Below are positions 7,928-18,509 of a DNA stretch of 64,000 bases, one piece after another. Both the position numbers and the translations under genes were made by a program. The DNA is from Polyangiaceae bacterium (GTDB taxonomy: Bacteria; Myxococcota_A; Polyangia; Polyangiales; Polyangiaceae): positions 744,001 to 808,000 of the forward strand of contig JACKEB010000012.1 of assembly GCA_020633205.1 (NCBI GenBank), in the 5' to 3' direction. The notes under the pieces are model-generated. The model ran no database searches. It was not told the DNA's origin and was given only the letters and a program-made list of their open reading frames with translations. The first letter of the stretch is position 1, and the number at the start of each line of letters is the position of its first letter.

Positions 7928-9157
7928 TCAGAGCTCGACGGGAGGATCTGAGGGCAAGCCGAGCAGCATCGAGCGGGCAGCGCCTACCAAGTAGGTCGAA
8001 CCGGTGACGACGACCACGCCGCGTGGCCCCACTAGGTTCCGCGCGCGGGTCAGTGCTTCGGCCACGCTGCCCGCGACGTCGCCAGTGAAGCGTTCGGCGA
8101 TTTCATGAGGATCCACGGCGTCAGCAACCGGGGGAGCGACAAACACCTTGTGCCCCGCCGTCGACTCCAGGCGACGCATCATCGCCCGCCAGTTCTTGCG
8201 CTTGACCGCGCCGAACACGAGGGCGACTTCGCGACGCGACTCGATCTCCCCAAGCAAGCTCGGATCGAGCACGTGGCTGAGCGCTACGGTGGCGTCCGGG
8301 TTGTGAGCGCAGTCGAGCAGCGTGAGATCTTGGTTGTTGCGGTGCAGGAGCTCGTTGCGCCCTGGCCAGACCGTATTCTCGATCCCCTTGAGCAGCGCGT
8401 CCGTACCGATCCCGAGCTCACGAGCGATGGTGTTCGCAACGGCTAGGTTCGAGCCGAACATGGCCAGGCGCGGGTAGGCGATGCGCGCGCCGGGAATGGG
8501 CTCCGCAGGACCAAGCTCCACGATTTCGGCGCCGACCTCTTTGACCCGTAGGTCGATCTGCTCGCGCGCGTCGGGATGGATGCGGCCGAGCACTACCTTG
8601 GTACCCGACTTGATGATCCCGGCCTTCTCCTTGCCAATCGCGGCTAAGGAGTCCCCGAGGTAGTTCATGTGATCGAAGGCAACGCGGGTGATCGCGGCGA
8701 CCTTTGGTGGTGGGATCACGTTGGTGGCATCCAGGCGGCCACCAAGGCCGACTTCGAGCACTGCCAGATCCACCTCGGCGCGTGCAAACGCCAGGAACGC
8801 CGCGACCGTTGCCACCTCGAAGAAGGTGAGGTCCGGTCCCTTGTCCATCACCTCGGTCAACAACTCGACTAGCAGATCATCGCTAATCGGCTGGCCGTCG
8901 ATCTGGATGCGCTCGGCGAAACGCGAGAGGTGTGGGCTGGTGTAGAGGCCCACTTTCTTGCCGGCGGCGCGTGCGGAGGAAGCCACGAACGCGCATACGC
9001 TGCCCTTGCCGTTCGTGCCGGCGACATGCACCGCGTCGAACGTTTCCTGCGGGTTGCCGAACTGGGCGCACACTTCCTCTACCCGTTCGAGCCCCAGCTT
9101 GGTGCCTCGCGGAACTAAGGCGTAGAGCCGTTCCAAAGTCTCTTTCAGGTCAGGCAA
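7928..9157 (-). CDS. folC: Folylpolyglutamate/dihydrofolate synthase
   Basis: 409 residues. Adds glutamate to (dihydro)folate or dihydropteroate using ATP. Evidence: the Mur-ligase-like P-loop AGTNGKGSV at 46-54, GLYTSPHLSRFAERI, the metal/ATP region EVGLGGRLDATNV, and the C-terminal LLDCAHNPDA with the second-domain Asp. The start is a TTG at 9157. No better ATG exists and homology begins about ten residues in. It is probably the first gene of the minus-strand run that continues through yajQ, glmM, the ABC pair and nagZ. Confidence 0.94.
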   Translation of the reverse strand: MPDLKETLERLYALVPRGTKLGLERVEEVCAQFGNPQETFDAVHVAGTNGKGSVCAFVASSARAAGKKVGLYTSPHLSRFAERIQIDGQPISDDLLVELLTEVMDKGPDLTFFEVATVAAFLAFARAEVDLAVLEVGLGGRLDATNVIPPPKVAAITRVAFDHMNYLGDSLAAIGKEKAGIIKSGTKVVLGRIHPDAREQIDLRVKEVGAEIVELGPAEPIPGARIAYPRLAMFGSNLAVANTIARELGIGTDALLKGIENTVWPGRNELLHRNNQDLTLLDCAHNPDATVALSHVLDPSLLGEIESRREVALVFGAVKRKNWRAMMRRLESTAGHKVFVAPPVADAVDPHEIAERFTGDVAGSVAEALTRARNLVGPRGVVVVTGSTYLVGAARSMLLGLPSDPPVEL

Positions 9158-9658
9158 TGCAGGACTCCAAATCTACAGCGCGTGGTGCCATAGCACACCT
9201 GGGGTGCTCGAAGGCAATCACTCCGCGGGATCGACTCGCGCGTCGCTCCTCATCGGGACCCAATAACTCCTCAGGGCTCCCAGGACATCCACCAAGCGCG
9301 GCTCCTGGTGGTTCGGCCTTGGACGGTCGGTCCGCTGGCAGTGTGGGGGGAGTAGGGGAGGCAATGCGCATGAGTCTGGGGGGCGCGGTGAGTAGCTCAC
9401 AGCATGCCCGGGAAGCTCTTAGAATTACAGGCCTTTGATTCGATTCCAAGGCGAACGTGATGAGGCCACCAGCAGAGGGCGGCCGCGCGGGAGTCTGCGT
9501 GGGCGGCTGTTGGCGCTGTGGGATGCCAGCTCAAGGCCTGTCTCGGCTAATCTTGCGAGAGCCGAGTCCCCGCCTTGGGCATCACGAAGCCTGCAAAGCG
9601 ACGAGAAGCTAGCCTCACTGTTGGTCGAGCCTCCCAGAGCCTTGCTATACGTTTAGAC
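9158..9658. other. Divergent intergenic region, 501 bp
   Basis: Lies between folC (minus) and the AAA/TPR gene (plus), so it should contain both promoters. No gene-like frame stands out. Near its right end, TATACG at 9646-9651 is a good -10 candidate seven bases before the ATG of the next gene. The best -35 candidate is TTGGTC at 9621-9626, with a long 19-bp spacer. Confidence 0.5.
9646..9651 (+). promoter_or_regulatory. -10 hexamer of a probable leaderless promoter
   Basis: TATACG followed by exactly seven bases and then the ATG at 9659. With usual -10 geometry, transcription would start within one or two bases of the start codon. No Shine-Dalgarno sequence lies before this ATG. The same seven-base spacing recurs at 21805, 53560 and 56789. 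Confidence 0.45.
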
Positions 9659-12295
9659 ATGTACGGGGCGAACGTCGCGCTAACCGGAAGAGACGCCGAG
9701 ATGGCTCGCTTGAAGCGAGCGCGAGATGATGTGGCGACCAGCTCCGAGGCACGCATCGTGACCTTGGTCGGCCCCACTGGAACCGGAAAGAGTCGCATCC
9801 TGGAGGAGCTGGCCCGAGAGCTTGCGGCGAGTTCGAGCTTGCCACGGGTGTTTCGTGGTCGTGCCCGGGAGGGTGCAGCGCCCTTCGCGGTGTTCGCGCG
9901 CCTCCTGCGCCATCGTTTCGGTGTCTACGAGGGACTCGACAAGGAGGCGGCACGCGGGCGTGTTCGCTCTGAGGTTGCTCGCGTTCTGGACGACCGAAAG
10001 GTCGAGGACGTCGCCCACTTCATGGGGCAGCTGATGGATCTCGACTTCCTGGAGAGCCCGCTCACACGCGCCCTGGCTGACGATCCGGTGCAGGCCCGCC
10101 TGGTCCAGCGTGCCGTTGTGAGGAACTTCTTCGAGAGCGACGCGGCCCAAGCGCCGATGTGTTTGGTCTTCGAGGACTTGCACTTCGCGGACGACGACTC
10201 GCTCGATCTGTTGCGTTACCTTGCGGAAAATATGATGGCCCCGATCCTCGTGCTGTGCACGGCCCGCTCGGAGCTACTCGCGAGGCACGAAGACTGGGGG
10301 ACGATCGGCGGCGCTCGCCATCAGCTGATCGAGGTTGGGCCCCTTGGGCCAGAGGAGTCCGCGCAGGTGGCGAAGGCCATGCTGAGCCCTTGCGAAGGAG
10401 GCGCTCCAGAGGCGCTGGTTGAAGCGGCGGTGAACCTGGCCGGCGGCAACCCCGGGTTGCTCGAGCAGATGGTCCGTATTTTCCACGACGTCGGTGTGCT
10501 CACCGTCAAGGGCGACCCTCAAGATGGCCCCTGGGGAGTCAACCTGGATCGCCTCGCCAGCGCCCGGCTTCCACTCACCGTCGAGGACGCGGTGGCCGCA
10601 CGCATCGCCGCGCTGAGCAATGAGCAACGCCGGGTGCTCGAGCACGGCGCCACGATGGGCAGCGTCTTCTGGCAGGGCGCTTTGCTCGCCCTCATGCGCA
10701 TGGATAGTCCACCTCCGGATCTCTGGTCGGCGGATGCGGCGGACGACGAGGAACAGCTCGAACGCCTGCTTGGTGAGCTGATTGCCCGCGACTACCTGCT
10801 CAAGTTGCCCGACTCTGCGTTCCCCGGGGAAACGGAGTACGTCTTCAAGCACAACCTCGAGCGCGAGAAGGTGGCCAGCCTCACCAGCGCAGCGCTCTCC
10901 CGGCGCTATCACCAGACGATCGCGGACTGGCTGAGTCAGCAGGCGGGCACCAAGACCTCGGAGGAGAGCTTGGTGATGCTCGGCAAGCACCTGGAACGGG
11001 CGGGAGCGCGCATTCAAGCGGGTGAAGCCTACTTGCGCGCGGGCGATGTGGCGCGTTCGGGCTTTGGTTCAAAGAAGGCCGCGGATCACTTCTCGAAAGG
11101 GCTCGAGCTCCTGGGGGACACCGACGCACGGCGCCGCATCGACGCGCTCCACGACTACGGCGACGTGCTCTGGATCGCTGGTCGCAGCGACGAAGCCCAG
11201 GCGGCCTTTCGGCAGATGCAGCAGCTGGCCTTTCAGCTGAACCTCAAGGCCAAGGGGGGCGCGGCGCACAACCGCATCGGGCGCCTATTCCGCGACACCG
11301 GTGACTTACAGCGTGCCTTCGATCACCTGAACACGGGGCTCGGGCTGTTTTCAGCGGTAAACGACGAGCGCGGCGTTGCGGCGAGCCACGATGACTTGGG
11401 GAAGCTCCTGTGGATCAAGGGGGAGTACGCGGCGGCGCTGCGCGACATGAAGACCGCGCTGGAGATCCGGCGGAGGCTCGGAGATCGCCGCAGCATCGCG
11501 CTCAGCCTGAACAACATCGGCCTGGTGTGGATGGACCACGGGCGAGCCGCGAAGGCGCAGGAGGCGCTCGAAGCCGCACTCACTATCCGTAAGGAAATTT
11601 CGGATCCGATCGGTGTGGTGGAGACACTGGCGAATCTCGGTCGCATCGCGAAGCAGCAGGGAGATCTGCAGCGCGCCCTCGAACTCTTCGGTGAGGCCTA
11701 CGATGTTGCGCGAGAAATGGGCGAAAAGGGTCGTATCGCCGTGGTGCTGACCTGCTTGGGCGACACGAAGACTGCACTGGGCGAGGCCGAACAGGCGCTG
11801 AAGCTCCTGAAGCAAGCCGAGCAAATCTGCGACGAATTGGGCGACAAGCTGAACCTAGGTGAGGTGAAGCGAGTGCTGGCTGACGCCTACCTGGCTCAAG
11901 ATCAGCTGCGCCCCGCTCGCGAGTCGATCAAGCAGGCAGTCGATTTGTTCGGCCGCGTGCGTTCGAAGGCGCACCTGGCGATCGCGCTGCGAACGCTAGC
12001 CGACGTCACGGCTGCTGGCGCCTGGGGCGAGGGCCACGAAGGCAAAGCGGTCGACTACTACATGCGCTCCATCGCGCTCTGCAAAGAGATCGGAAACGAA
12101 CTCGAAGAGGCGAAGAGCTATCGCGCGTTCGCGGCCTACGTCACCTCATCGCCGCACTACAAAGGCAACCAGGACATTCAGCGCGAGGCCGCACGCCTCA
12201 GCGTGATCGCCGACGAGATCTTCAAGCGTCATCGCATTGGGCCACTCGGTACGGATCCTGGCTCGATGCGCCCTCCAAGCGGCAGCATCCCGTAG
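9659..12295 (+). CDS. AAA-type signalling ATPase with TPR repeats
   Basis: 878 residues. The N-terminal third is an AAA_16-type STAND/MalT-like NTPase: Walker A GPTGTGKS at 38-45, Walker B CLVFEDLHFAD around 168-178, and HNLEREKVASL further on, typical of this group. The rest, from about residue 430, is TPR-rich (repeats such as ALSLNNIGLVWMDHGRAAKAQEAL and a row of similar units to about 800). Such proteins are often joined to Ser/Thr kinases or adenylate cyclases in myxobacteria; here the ATPase/TPR part stands alone, so it may act as a scaffold or work with a kinase encoded elsewhere. The ATG at 9659 is preferred to an in-frame TTG at 9575 because homology starts there and a -10-like hexamer lies seven bases upstream. 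Confidence 0.85.
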   Translation: MYGANVALTGRDAEMARLKRARDDVATSSEARIVTLVGPTGTGKSRILEELARELAASSSLPRVFRGRAREGAAPFAVFARLLRHRFGVYEGLDKEAARGRVRSEVARVLDDRKVEDVAHFMGQLMDLDFLESPLTRALADDPVQARLVQRAVVRNFFESDAAQAPMCLVFEDLHFADDDSLDLLRYLAENMMAPILVLCTARSELLARHEDWGTIGGARHQLIEVGPLGPEESAQVAKAMLSPCEGGAPEALVEAAVNLAGGNPGLLEQMVRIFHDVGVLTVKGDPQDGPWGVNLDRLASARLPLTVEDAVAARIAALSNEQRRVLEHGATMGSVFWQGALLALMRMDSPPPDLWSADAADDEEQLERLLGELIARDYLLKLPDSAFPGETEYVFKHNLEREKVASLTSAALSRRYHQTIADWLSQQAGTKTSEESLVMLGKHLERAGARIQAGEAYLRAGDVARSGFGSKKAADHFSKGLELLGDTDARRRIDALHDYGDVLWIAGRSDEAQAAFRQMQQLAFQLNLKAKGGAAHNRIGRLFRDTGDLQRAFDHLNTGLGLFSAVNDERGVAASHDDLGKLLWIKGEYAAALRDMKTALEIRRRLGDRRSIALSLNNIGLVWMDHGRAAKAQEALEAALTIRKEISDPIGVVETLANLGRIAKQQGDLQRALELFGEAYDVAREMGEKGRIAVVLTCLGDTKTALGEAEQALKLLKQAEQICDELGDKLNLGEVKRVLADAYLAQDQLRPARESIKQAVDLFGRVRSKAHLAIALRTLADVTAAGAWGEGHEGKAVDYYMRSIALCKEIGNELEEAKSYRAFAAYVTSSPHYKGNQDIQREAARLSVIADEIFKRHRIGPLGTDPGSMRPPSGSIP

Positions 12296-12423
12296 ACGGC
12301 TCGCCTCTCCCCCGAGAAATCCAGCGGATAGGCGCTGGCAGTCAACGCTGCGGGAAACGCGGGCGGTGTTGCTGTCTCGGCCCGATCTTGACGCGGGGGT
12401 GAGGACCGACGTAGCCCCAGCGC

Positions 12424-12867
12424 ATGCAGCCCAAGGTCCTGTTGAAGCGAGTTGGTGAAGTCGAAGTTCCGTTGCCCCGCTATCAGACGCCGGAGAGCGC
12501 CGGCCTCGATCTGTGCGCTGCGCTGAAGGAAGCCGTAACGCTCGCGCCGGGCAAGCGGCAGCTGATCCCCACCGGTCTGGCGATGGCGATACCGCGCGGA
12601 TATGAAGGGCAGGTGAGGCCACGTAGCGGTCTCGCGCTGAAGCACGGCATCTCCATCGTCAACTCCCCGGGCACCATCGACAGCGACTACCGCGGTGAGG
12701 TGGCGATCGTGTTGATCAACCTGGGCGAGGAGCCTTACGCCGTGGAGCCGCTTTCACGCATCGCCCAGCTGGTGATCGCGCCGGTGACCCAGGCGAGCCT
12801 GGAGCTCGCGTCGGAGCTCGATGACACCGAGCGCGGCGCGGGTGGCTACGGCTCGACCGGCGTCTGA
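12424..12867 (+). CDS. dut: Deoxyuridine 5'-triphosphate nucleotidohydrolase (dUTPase)
   Basis: 147 residues with the five motifs of trimeric dUTPase: AGLDLCAA, RSGLALKHGI, the uracil-binding motif 3 VNSPGTIDSDYRGEV, RIAQLVI and the C-terminal arm RGAGGYGSTGV. Hydrolyses dUTP to dUMP and PPi, keeping uracil out of DNA and supplying dUMP for dTMP. It converges with and overlaps the hydrolase gene on the other strand by 22 bp (12846-12867). The first residues (MQPKVLLKRV) fit the family start. Confidence 0.96.
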   Translation: MQPKVLLKRVGEVEVPLPRYQTPESAGLDLCAALKEAVTLAPGKRQLIPTGLAMAIPRGYEGQVRPRSGLALKHGISIVNSPGTIDSDYRGEVAIVLINLGEEPYAVEPLSRIAQLVIAPVTQASLELASELDDTERGAGGYGSTGV

Positions 12868-13671
12868 AGCCCAGCTGACTGGGGCAGCTCGAGCTGTTCC
12901 CTGAGGTAGCCAGCTAGGCGCCGCTCTAGCTCTCGGCGCTCGATGTCTCGGGTGACGATGTGGCGGCTGCGTGGCAAGATGAGGATGCGCGTTTCCGCGC
13001 GGGTCATCGCGCGCGCCGCGAGATCCGCGTTTTTCATCGGGCACAGGCGATCCTGAGCGCCATGGATCAAGAACGTGGGGCAACGCACTTCGCTCAGCCG
13101 CTCCCGCAGGCGCTTGGCAGCCTCGTGAAGATCGACCGCCGCGTGCACCGGTTGCGAGGCGTAGGTGAGGTGATTCTTGCGAGCCACTGGATCGCCGAGA
13201 TCGCTCGCGAGCTTGGGCAGCTGAAAGTCGGGTAGCCCTAGGCGGCCGGCCCAGTCGAGGGCACGCGCCGGAAATGGGCTGCGCAGCCACAGCGCGTTCG
13301 AGAGCAGTACCAGGCAGCGCACGCGCTCTGGATGGCGTAGCGCCAGCTCCAGCGCCAGCAAGCTGCCCATGGACAGGCCGGCGACGCACAGCGGTCGACT
13401 ACCGCTCTTGGTGTACAGCTCACTCAGGTTTTGTTCAGCGCCGCGCAGCCAGTCGCTGAACCGTGTCTTAGCGAGATCATCAGGGTGGCTGCCGTGTCCA
13501 GGAAGCACCGGAGCGAGTCCCTGGAGCCCGAGTCCCTTGGCCACATCCATCAGAAGCTCGACTTCGACTGGTGTTCCGCCAAAGCCGTGTAGCGCCAAGA
13601 TTGCCGGTGCGGATCCGCTCACCCGGCGCGTGCCAGGATCGCCCGTACCGAGCCAACCGTCGCGCTTGCCC

Positions 13672-13697
<26 letters not shown>
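12846..13697 (-). CDS. Alpha/beta hydrolase (monoacylglycerol lipase/carboxylesterase-like)
   Basis: 283 residues from the ATG at 13697. Alpha/beta-hydrolase features are clear: oxyanion region LALHGFGGTP (34-43), nucleophile elbow GLSMGS with Ser109, catalytic Asp216 in HGAQDRLCP, and His246 in RSRHIV. The order and spacing resemble the Est30/monoglyceride lipase group acting on short acyl esters; the natural substrate is unknown. Its start overlaps the end of the sigma-54 activator gene upstream by 26 bp, so the two are probably co-transcribed. Its 3' end overlaps dut. An in-frame upstream codon at 13739 would lengthen it by 14 unlike residues. Confidence 0.88.
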
Positions 13698-15135
<1,438 letters not shown>

Positions 15136-15757
15136 GTGCAAGCCCGATAGTTCAACAGCCAGCCAATTACTGCAACGCTCGCTCGCGTGAGCGCTCGCTC
15201 GCGGAGGGGGAGGGAGCGCGGGGGCGCGAGCGGGAGCGGGGGCTTTGGGCTCGTTCGCTTCGCGAGCCTCGCTGGGAGGGCGGGGGGGAGGGCGAGGCTC
15301 GCTCGCTTTAGCTCGCGAGCAAGGGCGGGGCTCGTTCGCTTCGCGAACATCGCGGCGGGGGCGGGGGCGTGTGCGGGTGCGGGGTGTTCGCTTGCGAACC
15401 TTGCAGCGTGTGAGGGTGGCGCTTCCGCACTTGGCGAAGCCCTCGCTCCCGCTCTCCAGGCGAAGCCCTCGCTCCCGCTCCCGCTCTCGCTCTCCAGGCG
15501 AAGCCCTCGCTCCCGCTCCCGCTCTCGCTCTCCAGGCGAAGCCCTCACTCCCGCTCCCGCTCGTCCGCGCGCTCTCGCCCGGATCGTGCCGCCGTGCTCG
15601 TCGCGGTCGAGGCCGGGGCCGTGCTCGCCATGCTCGGACTTCGTCCGGCGCGTGGCTGCGCGCGGTGCGGGCGGTGCCCGCAGCCTCGACCGCGCCTGCG
15701 CGCGGCGGCGCGGCGGGGGCGAAGCCCGCGCACTCGAGTGCGGGCGGAAAGGAACCC
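15136..15757. repeat. GC-rich low-complexity region with tandem repeats
   Basis: 622 bp of simple, repetitive GC-rich sequence between the NtrC-type gene and a four-helix-bundle gene. About 15180-15400 is a mosaic of GCTCGC/GAGCGGGAG and TTCGCTTCGCGAAC palindromic words. About 15420-15560 is a run of units containing CCAGGCGAAGCCCTCGCT with interspersed CCCGCTCCCGCTCT hexamers, at least four copies. All six frames stay open over parts of it, giving Arg/Ala/Pro-rich shadow ORFs. No gene was seen. Confidence 0.8.
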
Positions 15758-16081
15758 ATGCTTCGCATCTATCCCGTCGTTCTTTCGTTGGTGGAGACCC
15801 TCTCGCCCCTCATTCGGCAACTGGAGCGCCACGACCCCGATCTCGCTCGCCAGTGTCGGCGGGCGCTTGCGAGCGCGCCGCTGAACCTCGCAGAAGGCAG
15901 CTACAGCCGCGGCCGCAACCGCAAGGCGCGCTACCACACCGCGCTCGGCTCTCTTAGAGAGGCGCTCGCTTGTCTGGAAGTTGGTACCGCCATGGGTTAC
16001 CTCCCACCGGTCACACCCGCCCTACGCGCCGAGTTTGACCGCATCCTGGGCACCTTGGTGCGGTTGGTGGGCGGCCACTGA
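15758..16081 (+). CDS. Four helix bundle protein (S23/IVP family, Avd-like)
   Basis: 107 residues. The pattern of a leading helix, then QCRRALASAPLNLAEGSY, then a REALACLEVG helix with a short C-terminal helix, is that of the four-helix-bundle family first seen in 23S rRNA intervening sequences; the accessory protein Avd of diversity-generating retroelements has the same fold. AAGGA at 15749-15753 precedes the ATG. No reverse transcriptase or rRNA is near. Function unknown; the fold is basic and could bind nucleic acid. It converges with a second member of the same family at 16149-16475. Confidence 0.8.
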   Translation: MLRIYPVVLSLVETLSPLIRQLERHDPDLARQCRRALASAPLNLAEGSYSRGRNRKARYHTALGSLREALACLEVGTAMGYLPPVTPALRAEFDRILGTLVRLVGGH

Positions 16082-16089
16082 GTCCGGCT

Positions 16090-16126
16090 AAGCGGCTCCC
16101 CGCCCAGCGTGGGAGGGCAGCCGCTT
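16090..16126. terminator. Hairpin between the two four-helix-bundle genes
   Basis: An 8-bp perfect inverted repeat, AAGCGGCT at 16090-16097 and AGCCGCTT at 16119-16126, in the 67-bp gap between convergent genes. A bidirectional terminator is likely. There is no clear T tract. Confidence 0.5.
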
Positions 16127-16148
16127 GTAGATTACCTCGCGGAAATTT

Positions 16149-16475
16149 CTAGGCGTGCGTGAGCTTCCAAAGCACCGCGAGGATGTGCTCGAGGTGCGCG
16201 CGCACCGGCTCGCAGTCCGCCTCGCTCAGGTAGCCCCAAGCTTGCGCAACCTCCAGCGCGCTGCGGGTTTCGCTGGCGGACCCAGCGGCGCTCAAGTACC
16301 GCTGGCGGCGAGTGCCGCCGCTCGAGTGCGCGCCTTCGCCGAGATTCAGCGCGATACTCGAGGCGCTGCGGGAGATCTGCTTCGCAAGCGCGAGATCGAA
16401 GCGGCAAAGCCGCGGCATGAGGGGACGGAGGAGCGCAATAGCCTCCACGGCGCTCGCCTGAATTCGCAATGACAT
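16149..16475 (-). CDS. Four helix bundle protein (S23/IVP family, Avd-like), second copy
   Basis: 108 residues from the ATG at 16475, with AAGGA upstream on the minus strand. It carries the same landmarks as its convergent neighbour: LAKQISRSASSIALNLGEG, then RYLSAAGSASETRSALEVAQAWGYL. Overall sequence is divergent, so the two are paralogues and not a recent duplication. The family is known from rRNA intervening sequences and as a relative of Avd. Its promoter side is a low-complexity tract of GGGTCT hexamers, as with the first copy. Confidence 0.8.
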   Translation of the reverse strand: MSLRIQASAVEAIALLRPLMPRLCRFDLALAKQISRSASSIALNLGEGAHSSGGTRRQRYLSAAGSASETRSALEVAQAWGYLSEADCEPVRAHLEHILAVLWKLTHA

Positions 16476-16901
16476 GGTCGTCTTTCCTTTCTGCCCCATC
16501 GGCGGGGCTCGCCCCCGAGACCCCGACGAAAGGGGCAGGGACGGGGACGGGGCCTGCGAGCGGGGTTGGGCCTGGGTCTGGGTCTGGGTCTGGGTCTGGG
16601 TCTGCGTCTGGGTCTGCGTCTGGGCCTGCGACCACGATCGCGGCAAGCGCCAGTGCCAGGCGCAGCCTGGCGCGCGCTTGCCCAAAGCCTCAACGCCAAC
16701 CACCATAACCCCACGGAAGCGGCCGCGCGCGAGCGCGCCGCGAAGCCTCAACCCATCAAGCCACCCGCCCACAACGTAGCGGCCGCGCGCGAGCGCGCCG
16801 CGCTCACCGTCGCGGACGGAGCCGCTGACCCAGCCCCAGTCGCTGACCCGGGCCCAGCCCCTTTCCCCGACGCTGGCCCAGCCCCAGCCCCTGACCCAGC
16901 C
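16476..16901. repeat. Low-complexity tract with GGGTCT hexamer array and a 24-bp direct repeat
   Basis: 426 bp without a recognised gene. About 16566-16625 is an array of ten or so GGGTCT/GCGTCT hexamers. A 24-bp direct repeat, AGCGGCCGCGCGCGAGCGCG followed by CCGC, occurs near 16719 and again near 16779. About 16820-16905 is a run of CCCAGCCCCTGACCCAG words. The pattern mirrors the low-complexity tract left of the first four-helix-bundle gene. Confidence 0.75.
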
Positions 16902-17888
16902 TCAGTTCCTGATGCTCGGCTCTGCCCCTTCGAGCCCCGGCTCTTCTTCCTCAATGCCCGCGCCCGGGCCCTCGCCCTCCGGCGCCTTCGGCACAGGATC
17001 CGGCAGTGCCACCGCGGCGGTGGTCGGGTCCAAGCCCATTTGCTTGAGGAAGTTGCGCGCCGGCAACGTGAACGGGCTCGCGGGGTACTGCTGCAAGACT
17101 CGACGGAAGGAAGCTTCGGCGAGCTTCTTCTTCTTCATCTTCAGGTATGTCTCGCCCAGCAGCACCATGGCTTCCGCTTCCAGGCCCGAGCCTTCGAAGT
17201 TTCTGAGAGCGTACTGGGCGCGGGCGACTGCGGCTTCGAACCGGTCCTCTCGCAGATAGAACCGGGCGACGTAGAGTTCGTGGCGCGCGAGCAGGCCAGT
17301 GACCACCTCGAGCATGTAGTCGAGCTCGCGGCGATCCTCGTGGCCGGGAAAATCAGCGAGGAACTTGTTCAGCTCCACGTAGGCGTCGCTGACGTTCGCC
17401 AGATCGCGTTCCTCCAAGGGAGGCAGCAAGAAGGTGTCGGACGTCTGTGCGAACAGGCCTTTGACGATGCGTAGGCGCGCGTAGGGCACCTCCGGGTCGT
17501 TCGGGTAGTCGCTGACGAACGCTTTGTAGCCGGCGATCGCCTCCGCGTACTTGTCCTGGTGGTAGGCCGCGTCCGCGATGCGGAGTTCGGCTAGCCGGGC
17601 GTAGCGGGTGTAGCCGTAGTTGCGCCGGATCTCTTCGAACAGCAGGACGGCTTGCTCCCAGTCCTTGTCGAAATACGCTTCCAGGGCTTCCTCATAGGCG
17701 CGTCGGGCGTTCTCCGTGTACTCGAGCGGATTTTCCGCAGGGCGCGCCGGGGTGCAGCCCATCGCCGAAAACAGCGCCGAACCCGCCACCAACGCCACGC
17801 TCACAGCGCGGAGGAGCGGGCGGCGGCCGGACCGCCACACTTTGCTGGTGGCTTTGGCCGGTTGCTCGAGGTCTGAAAGGCTACGCAT
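16902..17888 (-). CDS. bamD: Outer-membrane assembly lipoprotein BamD-like
   Basis: 328 residues from the ATG at 17888. Signal peptide with lipobox ending SAMGC, then TPR-type repeats typical of BamD/YfiO (EYTENARRAYEEALEAYFDKDWEQA; YARLAELRIADAAYHQDKYAEAIAGYKAFVSDYP). BamD is the essential lipoprotein partner of BamA that folds outer-membrane beta-barrels from the periplasmic side. The C-terminal 40 residues are a Pro/Glu/Gly-rich tail beyond the usual family end, and they fall where the DNA becomes low-complexity. It is transcribed away from greA, 117 bp away. Confidence 0.88.
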   Translation of the reverse strand: MRSLSDLEQPAKATSKVWRSGRRPLLRAVSVALVAGSALFSAMGCTPARPAENPLEYTENARRAYEEALEAYFDKDWEQAVLLFEEIRRNYGYTRYARLAELRIADAAYHQDKYAEAIAGYKAFVSDYPNDPEVPYARLRIVKGLFAQTSDTFLLPPLEERDLANVSDAYVELNKFLADFPGHEDRRELDYMLEVVTGLLARHELYVARFYLREDRFEAAVARAQYALRNFEGSGLEAEAMVLLGETYLKMKKKKLAEASFRRVLQQYPASPFTLPARNFLKQMGLDPTTAAVALPDPVPKAPEGEGPGAGIEEEEPGLEGAEPSIRN

Positions 17889-18005
17889 CTGCGCCGGGGG
17901 ATTAGCGTTTCGGGGCAGGGAGAGCAAGTACGAGCGCGGCGCGTGGGACGGAAGCGATAGCGGGGTTTGCCCAAGCGGGGGACTGCGGGTAGAAGTGGCG
18001 GGGTT

Positions 18006-18479
18006 ATGGCTGAATCGTTTCCAATGACGCCCCAGGGTGCAAAGAAGCTCAAGGAGGAGCTGCAGCGCCTCAAGGAAGAGCGCCCCAAGATCTCCCGCGA
18101 CATCGAGACCGCTCGTGAGCACGGGGATCTCAAGGAGAACGCCGAATATCACGCGGCGAAAGAGCGCCAAGGGATGGTCGAAGCCCGGCTCAAGGACATC
18201 GAGGCCAAGCTGGCGCTGTCGGAGATCATCGATCCCACCAAGCTCAGCGGTGATCGCATCAAGTTTGGCGCGACCGTCACGCTGTCGAATATCGATACAG
18301 GCGAGGAGCTCAAGTATCAGATCGTCGGCGCAGACGAGGCGGACATCGATGAGGGCACCATCAGCATCTCGGCGCCCCTCGCCCGCGCGCTGATTGGCAA
18401 GGAGACCGGGGACGAAGTTCGTGTGACGATGCCGGCTGGCCAACGGGTTTTCGAGGTCGTGGACGTCGAGTTCGTTTAG
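18006..18479 (+). CDS. greA: Transcription elongation factor GreA
   Basis: 157 residues, the standard length. The N-terminal coiled coil includes MTPQGAKKLKEELQRLK and the tip motif AREHGDLKENAEYHAAKE with the acidic residues that reach the RNA polymerase active site. The C-terminal FKBP-like domain has DEADIDEGTISISAPLARAL and GKETGDEVRV. It rescues backtracked RNA polymerase by stimulating transcript cleavage. The ATG at 18006 gives the usual N-terminus. Confidence 0.97.
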   Translation: MAESFPMTPQGAKKLKEELQRLKEERPKISRDIETAREHGDLKENAEYHAAKERQGMVEARLKDIEAKLALSEIIDPTKLSGDRIKFGATVTLSNIDTGEELKYQIVGADEADIDEGTISISAPLARALIGKETGDEVRVTMPAGQRVFEVVDVEFV

Positions 18480-18509
18480 CGCCGTTTCGTGGCTGATTGA
18501 CGCCCAACC

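Noticed and set aside
15758..16475. Diversity-generating retroelement (Avd-like genes)
   Set aside because: No reverse transcriptase, template/variable repeat pair or target gene in the window.
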